Assembly (NCBI GenBank): GCA_947184155.2
Contig: CAMXCT020006646.1
Location: forward strand, 297,183 to 361,182
Direction: 5' to 3'
Source: Cladocopium goreaui
Taxonomy: Eukaryota; Sar; Dinophyceae; Suessiales; Symbiodiniaceae
Length of the DNA: 64,000 nt
In this document: positions 29,795 to 42,575 of the stretch, piece by piece
How positions within the stretch are numbered: position 1 is the stretch's first letter
How the letters are laid out: every line of letters starts with the position of its first letter
Program-made: the position numbers and the translations under genes
The notes under the pieces: model-generated
Database searches by the model: none
Told to the model about the DNA's origin: nothing
What the model saw: the letters and a program-made list of their open reading frames with translations, nothing else

Positions 29795-30608
29795 GGTTTA
29801 TACATGTTTAAAATGGAAAATCCCTTTAAAATTGATGATTATATATTGTGGATGGAAAGAATTCTGCACCAGGCAGGTAACTATTGGGAACTATAAAACA
29901 GTGTAAATGTCATATCGGATTACAATCTGATGTTTACCATCTACTGCTGGATTTCGCAACCATCCGCAGTAGGGACTTATTATAAGGATTATGATGGAAA
30001 AAATGATAAAGGAATTATTGGGTATAAGATAAGTACCCTTTTTTTTGTGCATTCGATGGGATTATAGCAGCATATAATAACATATTTTTTGGAGAATGCT
30101 GAACATGAATATCAATTATCAATGAATATCAGTTGTCCAGACCATTCAAAGTGACCTCTTTCTCCCCTGGTTTGAGGTCACTTAACCATACTTAACCTTT
30201 GAAATTGTCACTTACTAGGCCCAAAATAGTCACAACTTGAACTGCCAGGGGGGCCAGGATCTTTCATTTTGTGAGGATGCCCCCTCCGTTAAAATCAAAC
30301 ATGGCTGTAAGCAGTTTCAATGAATGAATGTTTTTAAATGGGAAAATCACGGAACTAAATGGTGATTTTCCATGATTTTCCAGCAAACCATGCTTGATGA
30401 CATTGGAAGGTATATCACATTATAATATTCCTATAACATCCCGATTTCATATCCCATGAAATCCTTTTTTTTTGGCAGGTTAAGTCAGTTAAATCCCGAT
30501 GTTTCACCATTTGAGTGTTTCTCAAGTCATGAGGGATCCCAACCCAAACCATCGTGGTTTCAGTACTAAGTCATGGTTATCCATGTTCCTTGGATGATTT
30601 GAAGGGGT
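29795..30608. other. Non-coding stretch
   Basis: AT-rich sequence with no exon or named element seen. Confidence 0.4.
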
Positions 30609-30719
30609 TACCCTTTGATAATTTAACATATCTATTGAAAAATATTGGACATGGCCCATTTAGTTCGTTGATTTACCAATTAAACATGGTGATTTTGTCC
30701 ATACCCATACCAGAGGGTA
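30609..30719. mobile_element. MITE-like element, family B
   Basis: Ends TACCCTTTGATAATTTAACAT and CCATACCAGAGGGTA. GC-rich sequence at 30,760-30,860 downstream is open in all three + frames and may hold an exon that I could not phase. Confidence 0.55.
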
Positions 30720-30899
30720 CTTTTCGAAAAATATCATTGCCCCCAACTCGTCAGGAAACAGCTGGAAACCTTTGGCACGCTACGGAAGTCCACCGAGGAA
30801 TGGACCTGTTTTTTGGGAAACTTATAGGGAACTGCTCTTGGAAACCAACAAAGATATCGGGATTTCATATATTCCATGGGGTTTTTTAAGCTGATGTAT

Positions 30900-31490
30900 G
30901 ATAGCTAAGTTGCCAAATGGTTCGCGATCGGTGAAATCGATGATTTGTGGATGTTTATGGTAGATATTATGTAGATATATCGAACGTTCGATGTCTGGCG
31001 TTTAAAACTCAATAAAATTCACTACACACTTAAAACTGGGGATCTGAAGATCGTGAACTGGTCAACTTAAATGCCAATGCCATGGGTTTTGTCTGATTAT
31101 TTTTGGAGGATGAGTGCTTAAGTTTTGTTGTTTTTAATCCCCCTCTTGCGACGGTGAAAAATTTAGCATTTTGGTGGAATCTGAGTGAGTACCTTTCTGG
31201 TGGGGTTTGCAAGGTTAGTCATGATATGGGGGTCCCCTAACATGGGGGTACTCCCAAATCATCCATTTCAATAGGATTTTCCAGTATAAACCATCCATTC
31301 TAGGGATCCTTCATATGTGGATGGGTCAAAATGGAAACTTCGGCTTGTCGAGTCAAACACTGGGTCTGAGGGAGTGGGTCAGAAGTGGGGATTGAATGGC
31401 AACTTAATAGAAAAAACAATCCCCAAATGGCAATTACAGTATTAATTAGTGGGTTTATCATGGTTCATCATCTTGGCAAAATGGCAGCAG
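30900..31490. other. Non-coding stretch
   Basis: Nothing recognised apart from a small fragment resembling the family A core near 31,420. Confidence 0.4.
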
Positions 31491-31602
31491 GTCATACTTC
31501 GAGTCCCAACATGATCGCACGGAAATCCTTGGTGCAGGATGCGAGATGACCCACATCCATGTACTGAAGATGTTTCAAGATGGCTGTGGGCACAATTTAT
31601 GA
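31491..31602 (+). CDS. Candidate 3' exon, unknown product
   Basis: After GGCAGCAG the frame reads SYFESQHDRTEILGAGCEMT, HIHVLKMFQDGCGHNL, stop TGA. Convincing composition; the antisense frame is also open. Confidence 0.4.
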
Positions 31603-31741
31603 TTCGGGGACTGTAGATGTCGAAATATGTTGATGATTCTCTTGGTTCAACGGGGCCATGTGGGAGCCGTCCGTAAAAGCAGGTCACAAATTTATGAATT
31701 GATGCGTTTACTTTGCTTTGCGCGATTGCTAAAACCTGCAT

Positions 31742-31793
31742 CGCGATAGGCTGAGCGATTGGTTGGCGATTGGTTATACGGCTACCACCCTAT

Positions 31794-31852
<59 letters not shown>

Positions 31853-31983
31853 TTACTACTAGTACTGCTAGTACTGCTAGTACTGCTAGTAGTACTACTA
31901 CTACTACTACGACTACTACGACTACTACGACTACTACGACTACTACGACTACTACGACTACTACGACTACTACGACTACTACG

Positions 31984-32014
<31 letters not shown>

Positions 32015-32537
32015 GTACGAGTACGACTACTACTACTACTACTCCTCCTCCTCCTCCTACTACTACTACTACTAGTAGTAGCACTAGTAGTAGCACTAGT
32101 ACTAGTATTTGGGGCACTAGTAATGATATTACTTTGACGATCACTAAAATTGTTCCTAGTTTGACTGCCCGTGCTGATTTTTTTGAAGTTGAAGAAGATT
32201 CCGGGAAAGGTCAGAAACAGGTCAGAAACAGGTCAGAAACACCAAAAAGGCAGCACTTGCCTAGCATCCATCCATCCATCCATCCATCCATCCATCCATC
32301 CACCTCAGCTCTTATCATTGCTACTTCTACTATTACTATTACTACTATTAGTACTATTACTACTATTACTACTATTACTACTATTACTACTATTACTACT
32401 ACTACCACTATTACTACTACTACTACTACCACTACTACTACTACTACTACTATTACTACTACTACTACTACTACTCGTACGACTACTACTACTACTACTA
32501 CTAGTACGAGTACGACTACTACTACTAGTACTGCTAG

Positions 32538-32584
<47 letters not shown>

Positions 32585-33379
32585 TCGAGACCAGAACCAT
32601 GCCAATAATTGACATGGCCGCGCGGATTCCGCGCGCGCGGAATCCGCGCAGATGTTTTCAGGTCAGAAGGACATTCAAGCTAGCTCCAATTGAAAACAGG
32701 TCAGAAACAGGGCAGAAACAGGTCAGAAACACCAAAAAGGCAGCACTTGCCTAGGTCAGAAGGACATTCAAGCTAGCTCCAATTGAAAACAGGTCAGAAA
32801 CAGGTCAGAAACAGGTCAGAAACACCAAAAAGGCAGCACTTGGCTAGCATCCCATCCATCCATCCATCCATCCATCCACCTCAGCTCTTATCATTGCTAC
32901 TTCTACTATTACTATTACTACTATTACTACTTCTACTCCTCCTCCTCCTCCTACTACTACTACTACTACTACTACTAGTAGTAGCACTAGTACTAGTATT
33001 TGGGGCACTAGTAATGATATTACTTTGACGATCACTAAAATTGTTCCTAGTTTGACTGCCCGTGCTGATTTTTTTTTGAAGTTGAAGAAGACTCCGGGAA
33101 AGGTCAGAAACAGGTCAGAAACAGGTCAGAAACACCAAAAAGGCAGCACTTGCCTAGCATCCATCCATCCATCCATCCATCCATCCATCCATCCATCCAT
33201 CCATCCACCTCAGCTCTTATCATTGCTACTTCTACTATTACTATTACTACTATTACTACTATTACTACTATTACTACTATTACTACTATTACTACTATTA
33301 CTACTATTACTACTATTACTACTACTACTACTATTACTACTACTACTACTACTACCACTACTACTACTACTACTACTAT

Positions 33380-33445
<66 letters not shown>

Positions 33446-35177
33446 GAGTACGAGTACGAGTACGAGTACGAGTACGAGTACGAGTACGACGACGACGACG
33501 ACGACGACTACTACTACTACTACTACTACTTTCGAGACCAGAACCATGCCAATAATTGACATGGCCGCGCGGATTCCGCGCGCGCGCAATCCGCGCAGAT
33601 GTTTTCAGGTCAGAAGGACATTCAAGCTAGCTCCAATTGAAAACAAGTCAGAAACAGGTCAGAAACAGGTCAGAAACACCAAAAAGGCAGCACTTGCCTA
33701 GCATCCCATCCATCCATCCATCCATCCATCCATCCATCCACCTCAGCTCTTATCATTGCTACTAATACTACTACTATTACTCCTGCTACTACTACTGCTA
33801 CTACTACTACTACTCCTACTACTACTCCTACTCCTACTTCTACTCCTACTCCTACTCCTACTCCAAACGCAACCTCTCTCTCTCTCTCTCCCTTGCCTAT
33901 TCCCTCACCCTCCTACCAGAACTCCTACGCCTACTCCTATTCCAATTTCCACTACCACTACTGCTAGTGCTACTGCTACTGCTAGTGCACTGTGAGTTTT
34001 CCGGACCGTTTCCGGACCGCACAAGCTTATTTTGCTCCCAAATTTGAAATCGAATGCGTTCACGCATGGATCCTTACTCTCACTACTAGATTTGCTACTA
34101 CCCCCAGCACTACCACCACACCCGCTGCTACTGCACCACCCTGCACCACCACTACCACCACTACCACTAGTACACCTAGGAATTTCTGCTCTTGCTTTTA
34201 AATCCAATTGCACTCGTGTGAAGGGTCAGAAACGAGTCAGAAACCAGTCAGAAACCAGTCAGAAACCAGTCAGAAACCCGTCAGAAACCGGCCAAACGCA
34301 ATCTCTCTCTCTCTCTCTCTCTCCCTTGCCTATTCCCTCACCCTCCCATCAGAACTCCTACGCCTACTCCTATTGCAATTTCCACTACCACTACTGCTAG
34401 TGCTACTGCTACTGCTAGTCCTGCTGGTACTACTGTGAGTTTTCCGGACCGTTTCCGGACCGCGCAAGCTTATTTTGCTTCCAAATTTGAAATCGAATTC
34501 ACGCATGGATCCTTACTCCCACTACTAGATTTGCTACTACTCTTAGTACTACCACCACACCCGCTGCTACTGCACCACCACTACCACTAGTACACCTAGG
34601 AATTTCTGCTCTTGCTTTTAAATCCAATTGACACGAGTTCCGCTGAAGGGTCAGAAACGAGTCAGAAAGTCAGAAACCAGTCAGAAACCAGTCAGAAACC
34701 CGTCAGAAACCGGTCAAACGCAACCATCTGTTTCCCCCTCCCTCCCTCTCTCTCTCTCTTTCTCTCTTTCCCTCCCTCTCCCTTTCTTCCCTTGCCCTGC
34801 TACTAGAACTCCTTCTCCTATTCCTACTCCTACTCCTACTCCTACTCTTACCCCTCCTACTACTACTACTACTACTACTACGACTAGTACTACTAGTACT
34901 ACTAGTACTACGTACTACTAGTACTACTAGTACTACTAGTACTACTAGTACTACTAGTACTACTGCTGCTGGTACTACTGTGAGTTTTCCGGACCGTTTC
35001 CGGACCGCGCGAGCTTATTTTGTTCCCAAATTTGAAATCGAATGCGTTCACGCATGGATCCTCATTATATAATACATAACTTATATTTTATGTATATGAT
35101 CTGATCAACGAAGAACAAACCCTTCCGCGATTGCTCACTGTGGTACCGCGGTTGCTACGCGATTGGCTGAGCGATTG
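31742..35177. repeat. Composite satellite of ACT microsatellites and longer units
   Basis: Bracketed by CGCGATAGGCTGAGCGATTG (31,742-31,761) and the same 20-mer with one change (35,158-35,177). Inside: (CTA)n, (CATC)n and (AGGTCAGAAAC)n arrays. A segment containing GGGGCACTAGTAATGATA recurs at 32,111 and 33,002, a segment with TTCGAGACCAGAACCATGCC at 32,584 and 33,532, and a second unit type starting GTGAGTTTTCCGGACCG at 33,992, 34,434 and 34,980. The Leu-, Val- and Thr-homopolymer frames are repeat artefacts. Confidence 0.85.
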
Positions 35178-35506
35178 AGGGCTGTCCGGGAAAAGGTATT
35201 TTGGACAACCCCCATGTGAAATCATATGAATCCGGAATATCTGGGAGTTGCATGGTCCAGATACTAGAGGCAGAATTACATTGCATCACACATGGATCAA
35301 ATGAAATAGCGAATTTCGATGTATTCCTATATACCTTTATAACTAATTACGATAGTTTGCTCGAGTATACACATCTTATTTGCAAAGCAAAGCCTACATG
35401 GTGCCCATTTGCTGGCAACCATTTGCTGTGTTTGGCTCCAGAAACAATGCCGTGGTGGTGTCAAATGGTGTCAAGTGCTTATCCTTTTGAAATCCATGCC
35501 ACGATA

Positions 35507-35617
35507 TACCCTCTGGTTATTTAACATCGCCATGGAATCCATGGCCCATTTATAGATGGTTTACCGTTCTTAAAAATGGTGATTTTCCATGGAGAATTGT
35601 TAAATAACCAGAGGGTA
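35507..35617. mobile_element. MITE-like element, family B
   Basis: Long inverted ends TACCCTCTGGTTATTTAACATCG and AATTGTTAAATAACCAGAGGGTA, with CCATGG pairs inside. Confidence 0.75.
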
Positions 35618-35794
35618 TATGGTTTAAAAATGGGATGTTTCTCGTTTTTGTTTAAACATTGCCATCTGGCCCCATCCCTTTCCACTGCGTCCCAAGTCGC
35701 ATTTTTTTTCTGCCCGTGTGGCTGGCCCAAAAAAAAAGGGTCACTTTTGCTGCCCCATGGCACGGATGATCCCGGCAACCTGGGGATATCTCAG
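35618..35794 (+). CDS. Candidate exon, unknown product
   Basis: The frame includes HLAPSLSTASQVAFFFCPCG, WPKKKGSLLLPHGTDDPGNL, GISQ before a GTGGGA donor. The acceptor is not resolved; it probably lies shortly after the preceding family B element. Confidence 0.35.
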
Positions 35795-36701
35795 GTGGGA
35801 ACCGATTTTCCTGGGAAATCGGCTGGGGAATGGATAGGGAAAATGATTTTTTTATGTTTTTTTTTAAAGTTTTTTTCTTGAGTCTTGAGGTTCCCTATTG
35901 GAAATCCAAGTTGTTATTGGGAATGTTCTATACTCTACTTCTTATTGTTCAGTCAATTCTTATCACGTTTTTCTCTATCCCCAAGATGGGGTGTTAAAAA
36001 AAAGGAGTGGTCAGGAATCATTCTGGTGATTTGGTCATCCCAAGAGTCACTTTCCACGGAATCTCGAAAAATGGTGGCATGTTCCGCCTGCATCTTTGAG
36101 TGTAGTCAAGCCGGTCAAGCTTTCGGACGTCTTTAGGACCGAGACCCAAAGCTTTTAGACTTGCGATGTTCACCGATGTTCTATGTTCTTAGTCCCCAGG
36201 GAATTATAGGGGATTGTTTCGAAAATAGCCTGTGGATCCCACAATGCTGACCAGCCTCAGGTGACAAGGCGCTGAAAAAATGTGTGGTGCTCAGGGCCCA
36301 GAGGTCTACCAGATATGTCGTGGCTTAGTTCACTAAGGGAAGCTGTGAGTCATCGACTGCCAACCCGGTTGATGCTTTGTCACTTTGTCCTCCGAAAATC
36401 GCACAATTCCATGGGGAAAAACCGGTTTGGACCCACAGCGTTTCATGGTCCAACGATGTTTTTCCCGGCATTTTCGAAGAATAGCCATGGCAAATGGCTA
36501 TGGCTATACCATGCCATACCATGCCATACATCCCTATGCCTGGGATTCCGAAATGATGGATGCCATGGATAGAAGTTGTCCATCATATTTTGTGGCTGGT
36601 TTTGGATGTGCATTTCCTTCTACTGCTTGCTGGGCATGATTTCCATATTTGCCACCTGCCGGATTTGTTGATATGTTGCTTCAATCTTACAAATCACATT
36701 A
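35795..36701. other. Mixed stretch with weak exon-like patches
   Basis: GC-richer segments at about 36,050-36,140 and 36,360-36,500 (HFVLRKSHNSMGKNRFGPT) read like exons but lack clear boundaries. Otherwise nothing recognised. Confidence 0.3.
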
Positions 36702-36806
36702 CTGATTGGTGGTTTGGAACATTTTTTTATTCTTCCATGATATATGGAATAATCATCACTGACGAACTCCATCATTTTTCAGAGGGGTAGGTCAAGCACC
36801 AACCAG
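36702..36806. mobile_element. MITE-like element, family C, copy 3
   Basis: Ends CTGATTGGTGGTTTGGAACAT and GGTCAAGCACCAACCAG; interior TTTTTCAGAGGGGTAGG as in the other copies. Confidence 0.7.
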
Positions 36807-36869
36807 TATATCAATTGGATAACCATTAATAACCATTAACCATTAATAACCATCCATAGCAATCACCAG

Positions 36870-37002
36870 CTTCGATCTACCGGCGAATCACCAGTTCCAC
36901 CTGCAGCGACCTCTAGGTCACTGGATGGCGCAGTCCCTGGCGCGGAGGCCTCGGCGGTGGAACGTGGTTTGATCAACGATAGGATGGATGTATCAAACAC
37001 AG
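36870..37002 (+). CDS. Candidate internal exon, Pro/Ala/Ser-rich
   Basis: Acceptor CAATCACCAG, then LRSTGESPVPPAATSRSLDG, AVPGAEASAVERGLINDRMD, VSNT, then a GTAAACAT donor (phase 1). Strong GC rise over the flanks and good splice sites at both ends. Likely a disordered linker of an unidentified protein. Confidence 0.55.
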
Positions 37003-37011
37003 GTAAACATA

Positions 37012-37099
37012 CAAAAAGCTATTGAAAATGGCCATTTATAGTGGATTTACCCATTAAAAATAGTTATTTTCCATGGCTATGTTAGTTTACCAGAGGGTA
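37012..37099. mobile_element. MITE-like element, family B, left end missing
   Basis: Right half TTTCCATGGCTATGTTAGTTTACCAGAGGGTA is clear; the left end is truncated. It starts just after the GTAAAC donor of the preceding exon. Confidence 0.55.
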
Positions 37100-37514
37100 T
37101 CAAACACAGGTAAACTACCTGTGTCTGATAAATCAACTGGGGATAACCTTTTGCTGTGAATGGGTTTGTATTTAATACACACACATATATATATATTTAT
37201 ACATACGAACTAGCCAAAAACGCGGTTTGTTTCCAGGAATCTAAGGTTGGCAATGGCAATGTGTTGAAATGGCTCGTCCAGGGAGAGTATAATATGTTCA
37301 GTGGGAAGAACAATTTGCTATTCCGTCCTCCTTAAAATACTTTTAGACTGTTGAAGTATCAAATTATCAAATAACGGTACAGTATATATGTTAAAGATGG
37401 TATGTTAAATTGGGAAAGCATTGCAACTGGGTGACGCTTAGGAACATGTTTTCACGCCAGTTGGTGGGATGTGAATCTTCGCGGCATGGTTGGTCCTACG
37501 GTCCATTATGGTTG
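37100..37514. other. Non-coding stretch
   Basis: Nothing recognised beyond a short AT repeat near 37,180. Confidence 0.4.
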
Positions 37515-37620
37515 TACCCTCTGATAAATAAACATAGACCCTGAAAATCACCAATTTTTAATGGAAACTAATCTTCCAACCCCTATCTGCCAGGGTCGAA
37601 CTGTTAATTTACTGGCGTGT
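37515..37620. mobile_element. MITE-like element, family B variant, second copy
   Basis: Matches 2,493-2,611 over GGAAACTAATCTTCCAACCC and GCCAGGGTCGAACTGTTAAT. Confidence 0.55.
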
Positions 37621-37910
37621 ATTTTTTTGGGTGTCTCTACCTGATCATGAACATCTTCTCAAGTTGTATGTGAAAGAGCAGCTTAAGTGGCTTGTCATAT
37701 TACATTATGATCAAGGCCTCAGCGCGGCGTTGTCTAAACCGTTGCTGAATGTTGCTGACATCTATGACAAAAAAGGAGGGTCATAGGACCGAAAGGTTGC
37801 AACTATTATAATACTGAGGGGATTTTATATGGGATGATTGAAATTATCATAGAAATGGAGTAAAATTGATGTTAGTGGATGAAGAATTGGAACAGCAATG
37901 GGATGTAGTA

Positions 37911-38034
37911 GCATCCGGCAATCAAACATGGTTTGCTGGAAAATCCCTCTGGCTATAGTTCGATAATGTTCCCATTTAAATGCGATTTTTTTCAGGAGAC
38001 TTTGCAGCTAGGTATGTTGGATTGCCAGAGAGTA
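37911..38034. mobile_element. MITE-like element, family B-like
   Basis: Ends GCATCCGGCAATCAAACATGG and GTATGTTGGATTGCCAGAGAGTA. Confidence 0.5.
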
Positions 38035-38291
38035 TTCATTGGCTGGTGGTTGAAATTATTTTGAGATAAGTTTCGCAGCCATATTTTGGATGGTGATTCC
38101 CAATAACATTTTTGAGATGGGTGATGGGTTGAAACCATTGAAAGTTCATGCGCCATATCCACAACGAAGGGCATGTGACTGGCTACGCCTCAATGTTCAA
38201 TGCACATATCCCTGGCATCCATTCATGGCTTCGACCGAAGGTCTACATACATTTGTTTTACACAAACATTTAAATTTGAACGCCTTCCAAT

Positions 38292-38402
38292 TACCCTCTG
38301 GTAAGCTAACATAACTATGGAAAATGGCCATAGAAATAGAGGATTTACCCATTAATAGCATGGTGATTTTCCATGTTTTTTGTTAGTTGAATCCAGAGGA
38401 TA
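38292..38402. mobile_element. MITE-like element, family B
   Basis: Ends TACCCTCTGGTAAGCTAACATAAC and TTTTGTTAGTTGAATCCAGAGGATA; interior CCATTAATAGCATGGTGATT. Confidence 0.65.
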
Positions 38403-38556
38403 TATGATTTTATTCCTTTCTGAATCCAGAAAGTTTCCCTCTGAATGTTTCCACAAAAACTCTTTTGGCTTCCGCCTGAATGAAGAATTTGTAGTTGCAC
38501 CACGGCCCAAAAAGGCATGCTGCTCTGGTGATATTTGGTGCGAATTTAAGACCATG

Positions 38557-38657
38557 TACCCTCTGGTAAACTAACATAACTAATTATGGAAAATCACCAT
38601 GCTATTAATGGGTACATCCACTATTTCCATGGCCATTTTCAACAGCTTTTTGCATGT
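38557..38657. mobile_element. MITE-like element, family B, right end missing
   Basis: Left end TACCCTCTGGTAAACTAACATAAC and the core ATGGAAAATCACCATGCTATTAATGGG; no right inverted end was found. Confidence 0.5.
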
Positions 38658-38912
38658 TTACGTTGGCCAAAATAACAAATCCCCATTATATCCATATCAT
38701 ATCCATATCCATATAAATATCTATATCCAATATATCTTTTTATCCAAAATAACAAATCCCCATTCAGTTTGGGGATTTCGCCCGCCAAAAATCAAAATGC
38801 TGATGTTCCCAGTTGCGGCACCACAGATCCATCGCCTATGTATTCATCCCATGGAAGATCCCAGTTGGTCCCATTCTTCGAAACGATAAACATGTTAACA
38901 TCTAGCATTTCA

Positions 38913-39025
38913 AGATAGATAATTAGTTAGATAGATAGATAGACAGATAGACAGATTGATAGATTGATAGACTGATAGATGGATAGATGGATAGATAGAT
39001 AAATAAATAAATATATATATATGTG
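38913..39025. repeat. GATA microsatellite
   Basis: (GATA)n with GACA variants, passing into (AT)n. Confidence 0.85.
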
Positions 39026-39876
39026 TATATTTTTTAAGATACATTTCGGCACCCCATTCCACCAGTTTGATTTCTATAAACCCATTGGGCCAGGTATTGC
39101 CAGCTGCGCGTGGGTTGTTGGTCGAGGGCTTTCAGCTGAACCTGTGTAATGCAGCTGGGCGGCTACGGAGAAAACCCAAATGAGAAAAACGTGGCTAGCT
39201 GGGAAATCCCTATAACTAATTGGAAAACTATGGGACACACCATGTAAATGATGGAAATCACCTTGTAGATTGGGATTCAAATGGGAAAGACAAGTATAGA
39301 TGGGGGTGTTCCATTGCCATGTTTGATTAATGGAGGGCGTGTTTTTGAATACATAAATATTTACACACACACACATATATATATATAGATACATATCCCA
39401 TGGGAATATGAATGGGAATGCAATATGGATATCAGTTTATTGGGAATTGGAGAGACAGAGAAAGAGAGAGAGAGAGATATTTAGATAGATATATATATAT
39501 ATTTATACATTATATATATATATACACAGAGAGAGAATGTGTACAACTTAAGCCCATTAAGTTAATGTTGCTCTATTTCCAACATATTCACATAGATCTC
39601 CCATTGAACTCCCCTGACGAAGTCTTCGTCATTCTTGGTTCGTGAACTTATATGCCATTACATTTCAAGTATATTCCCTGGTTATATCCTTGTTATTGTA
39701 GACTAAATCGCCACAAAGTCCCATTCATAACTTGTTTGGTTGCCGATCCCCCTGAGAGAGAGAGAGAGGTGGATATAACTATCATAACTCGAGCCGGTTA
39801 AGTTCATGGTTTGCATATTCAGTTTTAGTCCCTTAAATCTCCATGACATCCTTACTTTTGATGCAAGCCTTCTCAG
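39026..39876. other. Non-coding stretch with microsatellites
   Basis: Short (CA)n, (GA)n and (AT)n runs at 39,363-39,535 and (GA)n near 39,755, and B-like ends near 39,180 and 39,340. No exon recognised. Confidence 0.4.
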
Positions 39877-39959
39877 GCGGACCTGCGGCTCTTCAGCCCG
39901 GAAGGCTTTCGACACATGGTGGAGGAGTTTCGGTCTGTAGTCGCGCCATTTTGGAACAG
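39877..39959 (+). CDS. Candidate internal exon
   Basis: Acceptor AAGCCTTCTCAG, then ADLRLFSPEGFRHMVEEFRS and VVAPFWN, then a GTGCAT donor (phase 2). Well-bounded, protein-like and amphipathic. Function unknown; probably the same gene as the 40,041 exon. Confidence 0.5.
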
Positions 39960-40040
39960 GTGCATTTTTTGAACCAGGAATGATAAGGCGTCAACAAGTT
40001 GACAGTTAACACTTCTTTTCCCCACCTTGCCGACAAACAG

Positions 40041-40186
40041 GTGGTTGTAAACTTTTGGAGAGGTTCCAATCAACCACTGGATATTGTTTTCTGGCTTTGG
40101 TTTCAAAGTTGTCAGATCATGATGATGCTGCCAGTGGCTTTGTGGCTGCGTGGATGGCCATGATGAATGAGAATGACATTCACTAA
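40041..40186 (+). CDS. Candidate 3' exon
   Basis: After CGACAAACAG the frame reads GCKLLERFQSTTGYCFLALV, SKLSDHDDAASGFVAAWMAM, MNENDIH, stop TAA. Helical-looking composition. How it joins the 39,877 exon was not resolved; the direct phase does not fit. Confidence 0.5.
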
Positions 40187-41789
40187 TAAAATCACTAATT
40201 ACCATTCGCGAATAAGAATGACATTCACTAATGAATGATAATGTTTTTCTTTTCCCATTAATACTCTCTGGTAATCAAAGGTCAAACGTGGCTGGGAAAT
40301 CCCATGTACATAGAGGTCACAGCCACCAAGTAAAATATTGTGGAAGCGTACCAACCAGATCGAATGAGTAGGTGATTATGAAGCTTTTTGCCACCATTGC
40401 CAATATCATTGCCGTTCTCATTGCCATTATCATCCTCATAAATCATAATCTCAGAATCATAATCATCAGGATGTCGAAGACCAGCCCTAGATCAGTAGGG
40501 TTTTAGATCAGTAGGGTTTTTAGCATTCCCCAAAAATCAGAAAGAAGATGTTTCTCGAAAAAAAAAGTTTTTGGAAACATTTGAGAAAATTTGGTGTAGG
40601 TAAACTCTCTTGAAGGAACCACTTGCCACTTGCCGAATCTTTTTTTGTTATTGTTCTAGATTAATCATGACTAATCTGGATTAATCCTGATTAATCCAGT
40701 TCACAACGTCATACATCATGACTCCGGCTAGTTCGGGCCTATGCTCAGAGACTTGGGCATGGGTTAAGGGCAATTTTGAATGTCATCTATTTTGTTCTGA
40801 AGAATTTGGCACTTTTCAAAAACAATGCCGAAAAAATGAAACAAAATAAAGCACATGGGTTCGGCATTTGTTGTTTGTTTTCTGTCGCTGTGAGACCCCA
40901 TGTTTTGGCTATGTTTTTGTATGTTGTGTGTGTGTTTGTGTGTTTGTTTGTGTGCGTGTTGTGAAACGCTGAGAACATGCACGGTAGTTTGCATGTCATT
41001 TTTATGTTATGTTTTTTTGGGGTGTGACGTTGTTTTTTGAAGGGTGAGCAAACAATAAATTGAATATAAGTCAAACTGAGTCAACACAACAAGAGGTTGA
41101 AATTTTACTTTTGTCCCTCTTTTCATGCTTTGCGTGGTTTAGGGCATGTGTTGGCTAACCTGGTCAAAAGGTACCTTACACACATCTTAGAACCCAAAAG
41201 CTGGTCCGGTTGATTTTTTTCAACTTGTTCAGCAGTTTGTGCAATCCCTGGCCACACTACGTATGGATGATAATGGATGATACAGTTGGGAAAAAACAAG
41301 AAAGCAATTGGCCACTCAAACCCACATTACACCTCAGAAAACGTCAATCTGATGGGGAGGGATCCATTCTAAGGTAAAACTGCAAAACCATTAATTTATT
41401 TGACAATCATTCGACGTCAACTTTAAACCAGCAGGTTGGTGTCATTTGAAACCACGTTTTCCGATAGTAACGATTTGCCGACGATCAAGAATCAATAATT
41501 TGCGGCTAGACCACCATTCACACAAGCCAGGAACTCAATTGGACCCAATTACGATTTTTCGGAAAAAACATTTCTGAATTTCTTTGCTGGGGCAGTGGTA
41601 TGGTTTCAATTTCACCTCAAATACAGTAACTGCGATTCTGAAAAAAAACTATTTGACTATACTAAAGGCAGGCCAGGTGATACATAAATTTCTCAAAAGT
41701 TTCTGAGCATTTGCTCAGGCGCGCAAAAAGGGGGACTAGATCGGTAGGGTTTTTCACAAAGGGCCCTCCCAGCGTTCTGATTGGACCCG

Positions 41790-42125
41790 GATTTTTCTCA
41801 AAATGTTCCATTTTTTTCTCAAAATGTGCATTTTTTTCTCAAAAGGTCCATGTGGCAAAGGAAAGGGCGAATACTAAAGTAAAAGGAAGGATGCCCAAAA
41901 AAATGAAAATTTCTCAAAATTTCTCAAAATGTTCATTTTTTTCTCAAAATGTTCCATTTTTTCTCAAAATGTTCCATTTTCTTCTCAACATGTTCCATTC
42001 TTTTCTCAAAATGTTCCATTCTTTTCTCAAAATGTTCCATTTTCTTCTCAAAATGTTCCATTATTTTCTCAAAATGTTCCATGTTCTTCTCAAATTGTTC
42101 CATTCCTCTCTCAAAAGATTATTTT
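41790..42125. repeat. 21-bp tandem array
   Basis: About a dozen copies of TTTTCTCAAAATGTTCCATTC with substitutions, most regular between 41,935 and 42,110. Confidence 0.85.
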
Positions 42126-42424
42126 TCCTTCCCAAAAAGTAAAAAAACAAAAAATACAGTACTCAAAATATCCTGGGCTAGTCCAGAAGGGAGGGGACTG
42201 TTGCGAGCGGCAGAAAATTGACATATTTTTTTTGCCAAATCCTAAATAAAATTAATCCAGATCTGAGCAGGTTGCACTTTTAATCACATACTTTTCACCC
42301 AACTATGTGCTCAAACTTGCCATCAATCAATAAGGTTGGGTTTTGTTTCAAAAATTCTTGGATATAATCTACTTCCATGCGATTCCCATGCAAAATCATA
42401 TTCATATTTCTTGTTTAAGAGACC

Positions 42425-42575
42425 TCGATTTGTGATGAACTTGATTCAAACTCAGCACAAAACCATGCAACTTTCGAGGCCTCGATGAGATTTTCATTGT
42501 CATTTTTTTTGCATAGAGGCGTCGAAAGTTGCATGGTTTTGTGATGAGTTTGGATCAAGTTCATCACAAATCGAA
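42425..42575. repeat. Internal hairpin in the loop
   Basis: CAAAACCATGCAACTTTCGAGG faces CGTCGAAAGTTGCATGGTTTTG, with flanking TGATGAACTTGA/TCAAGTTCATCA also inverted. Confidence 0.7.

Noticed and set aside
31763..33701. Long Leu, Val or Thr homopolymer proteins
   Set aside because: They are six-frame translations of (CTA)n and (CATC)n microsatellites.
41711..42249. Repeated FFSKCS / FSQNVP proteins
   Set aside because: Translations of the 21-bp tandem array in the foldback loop in three frames.
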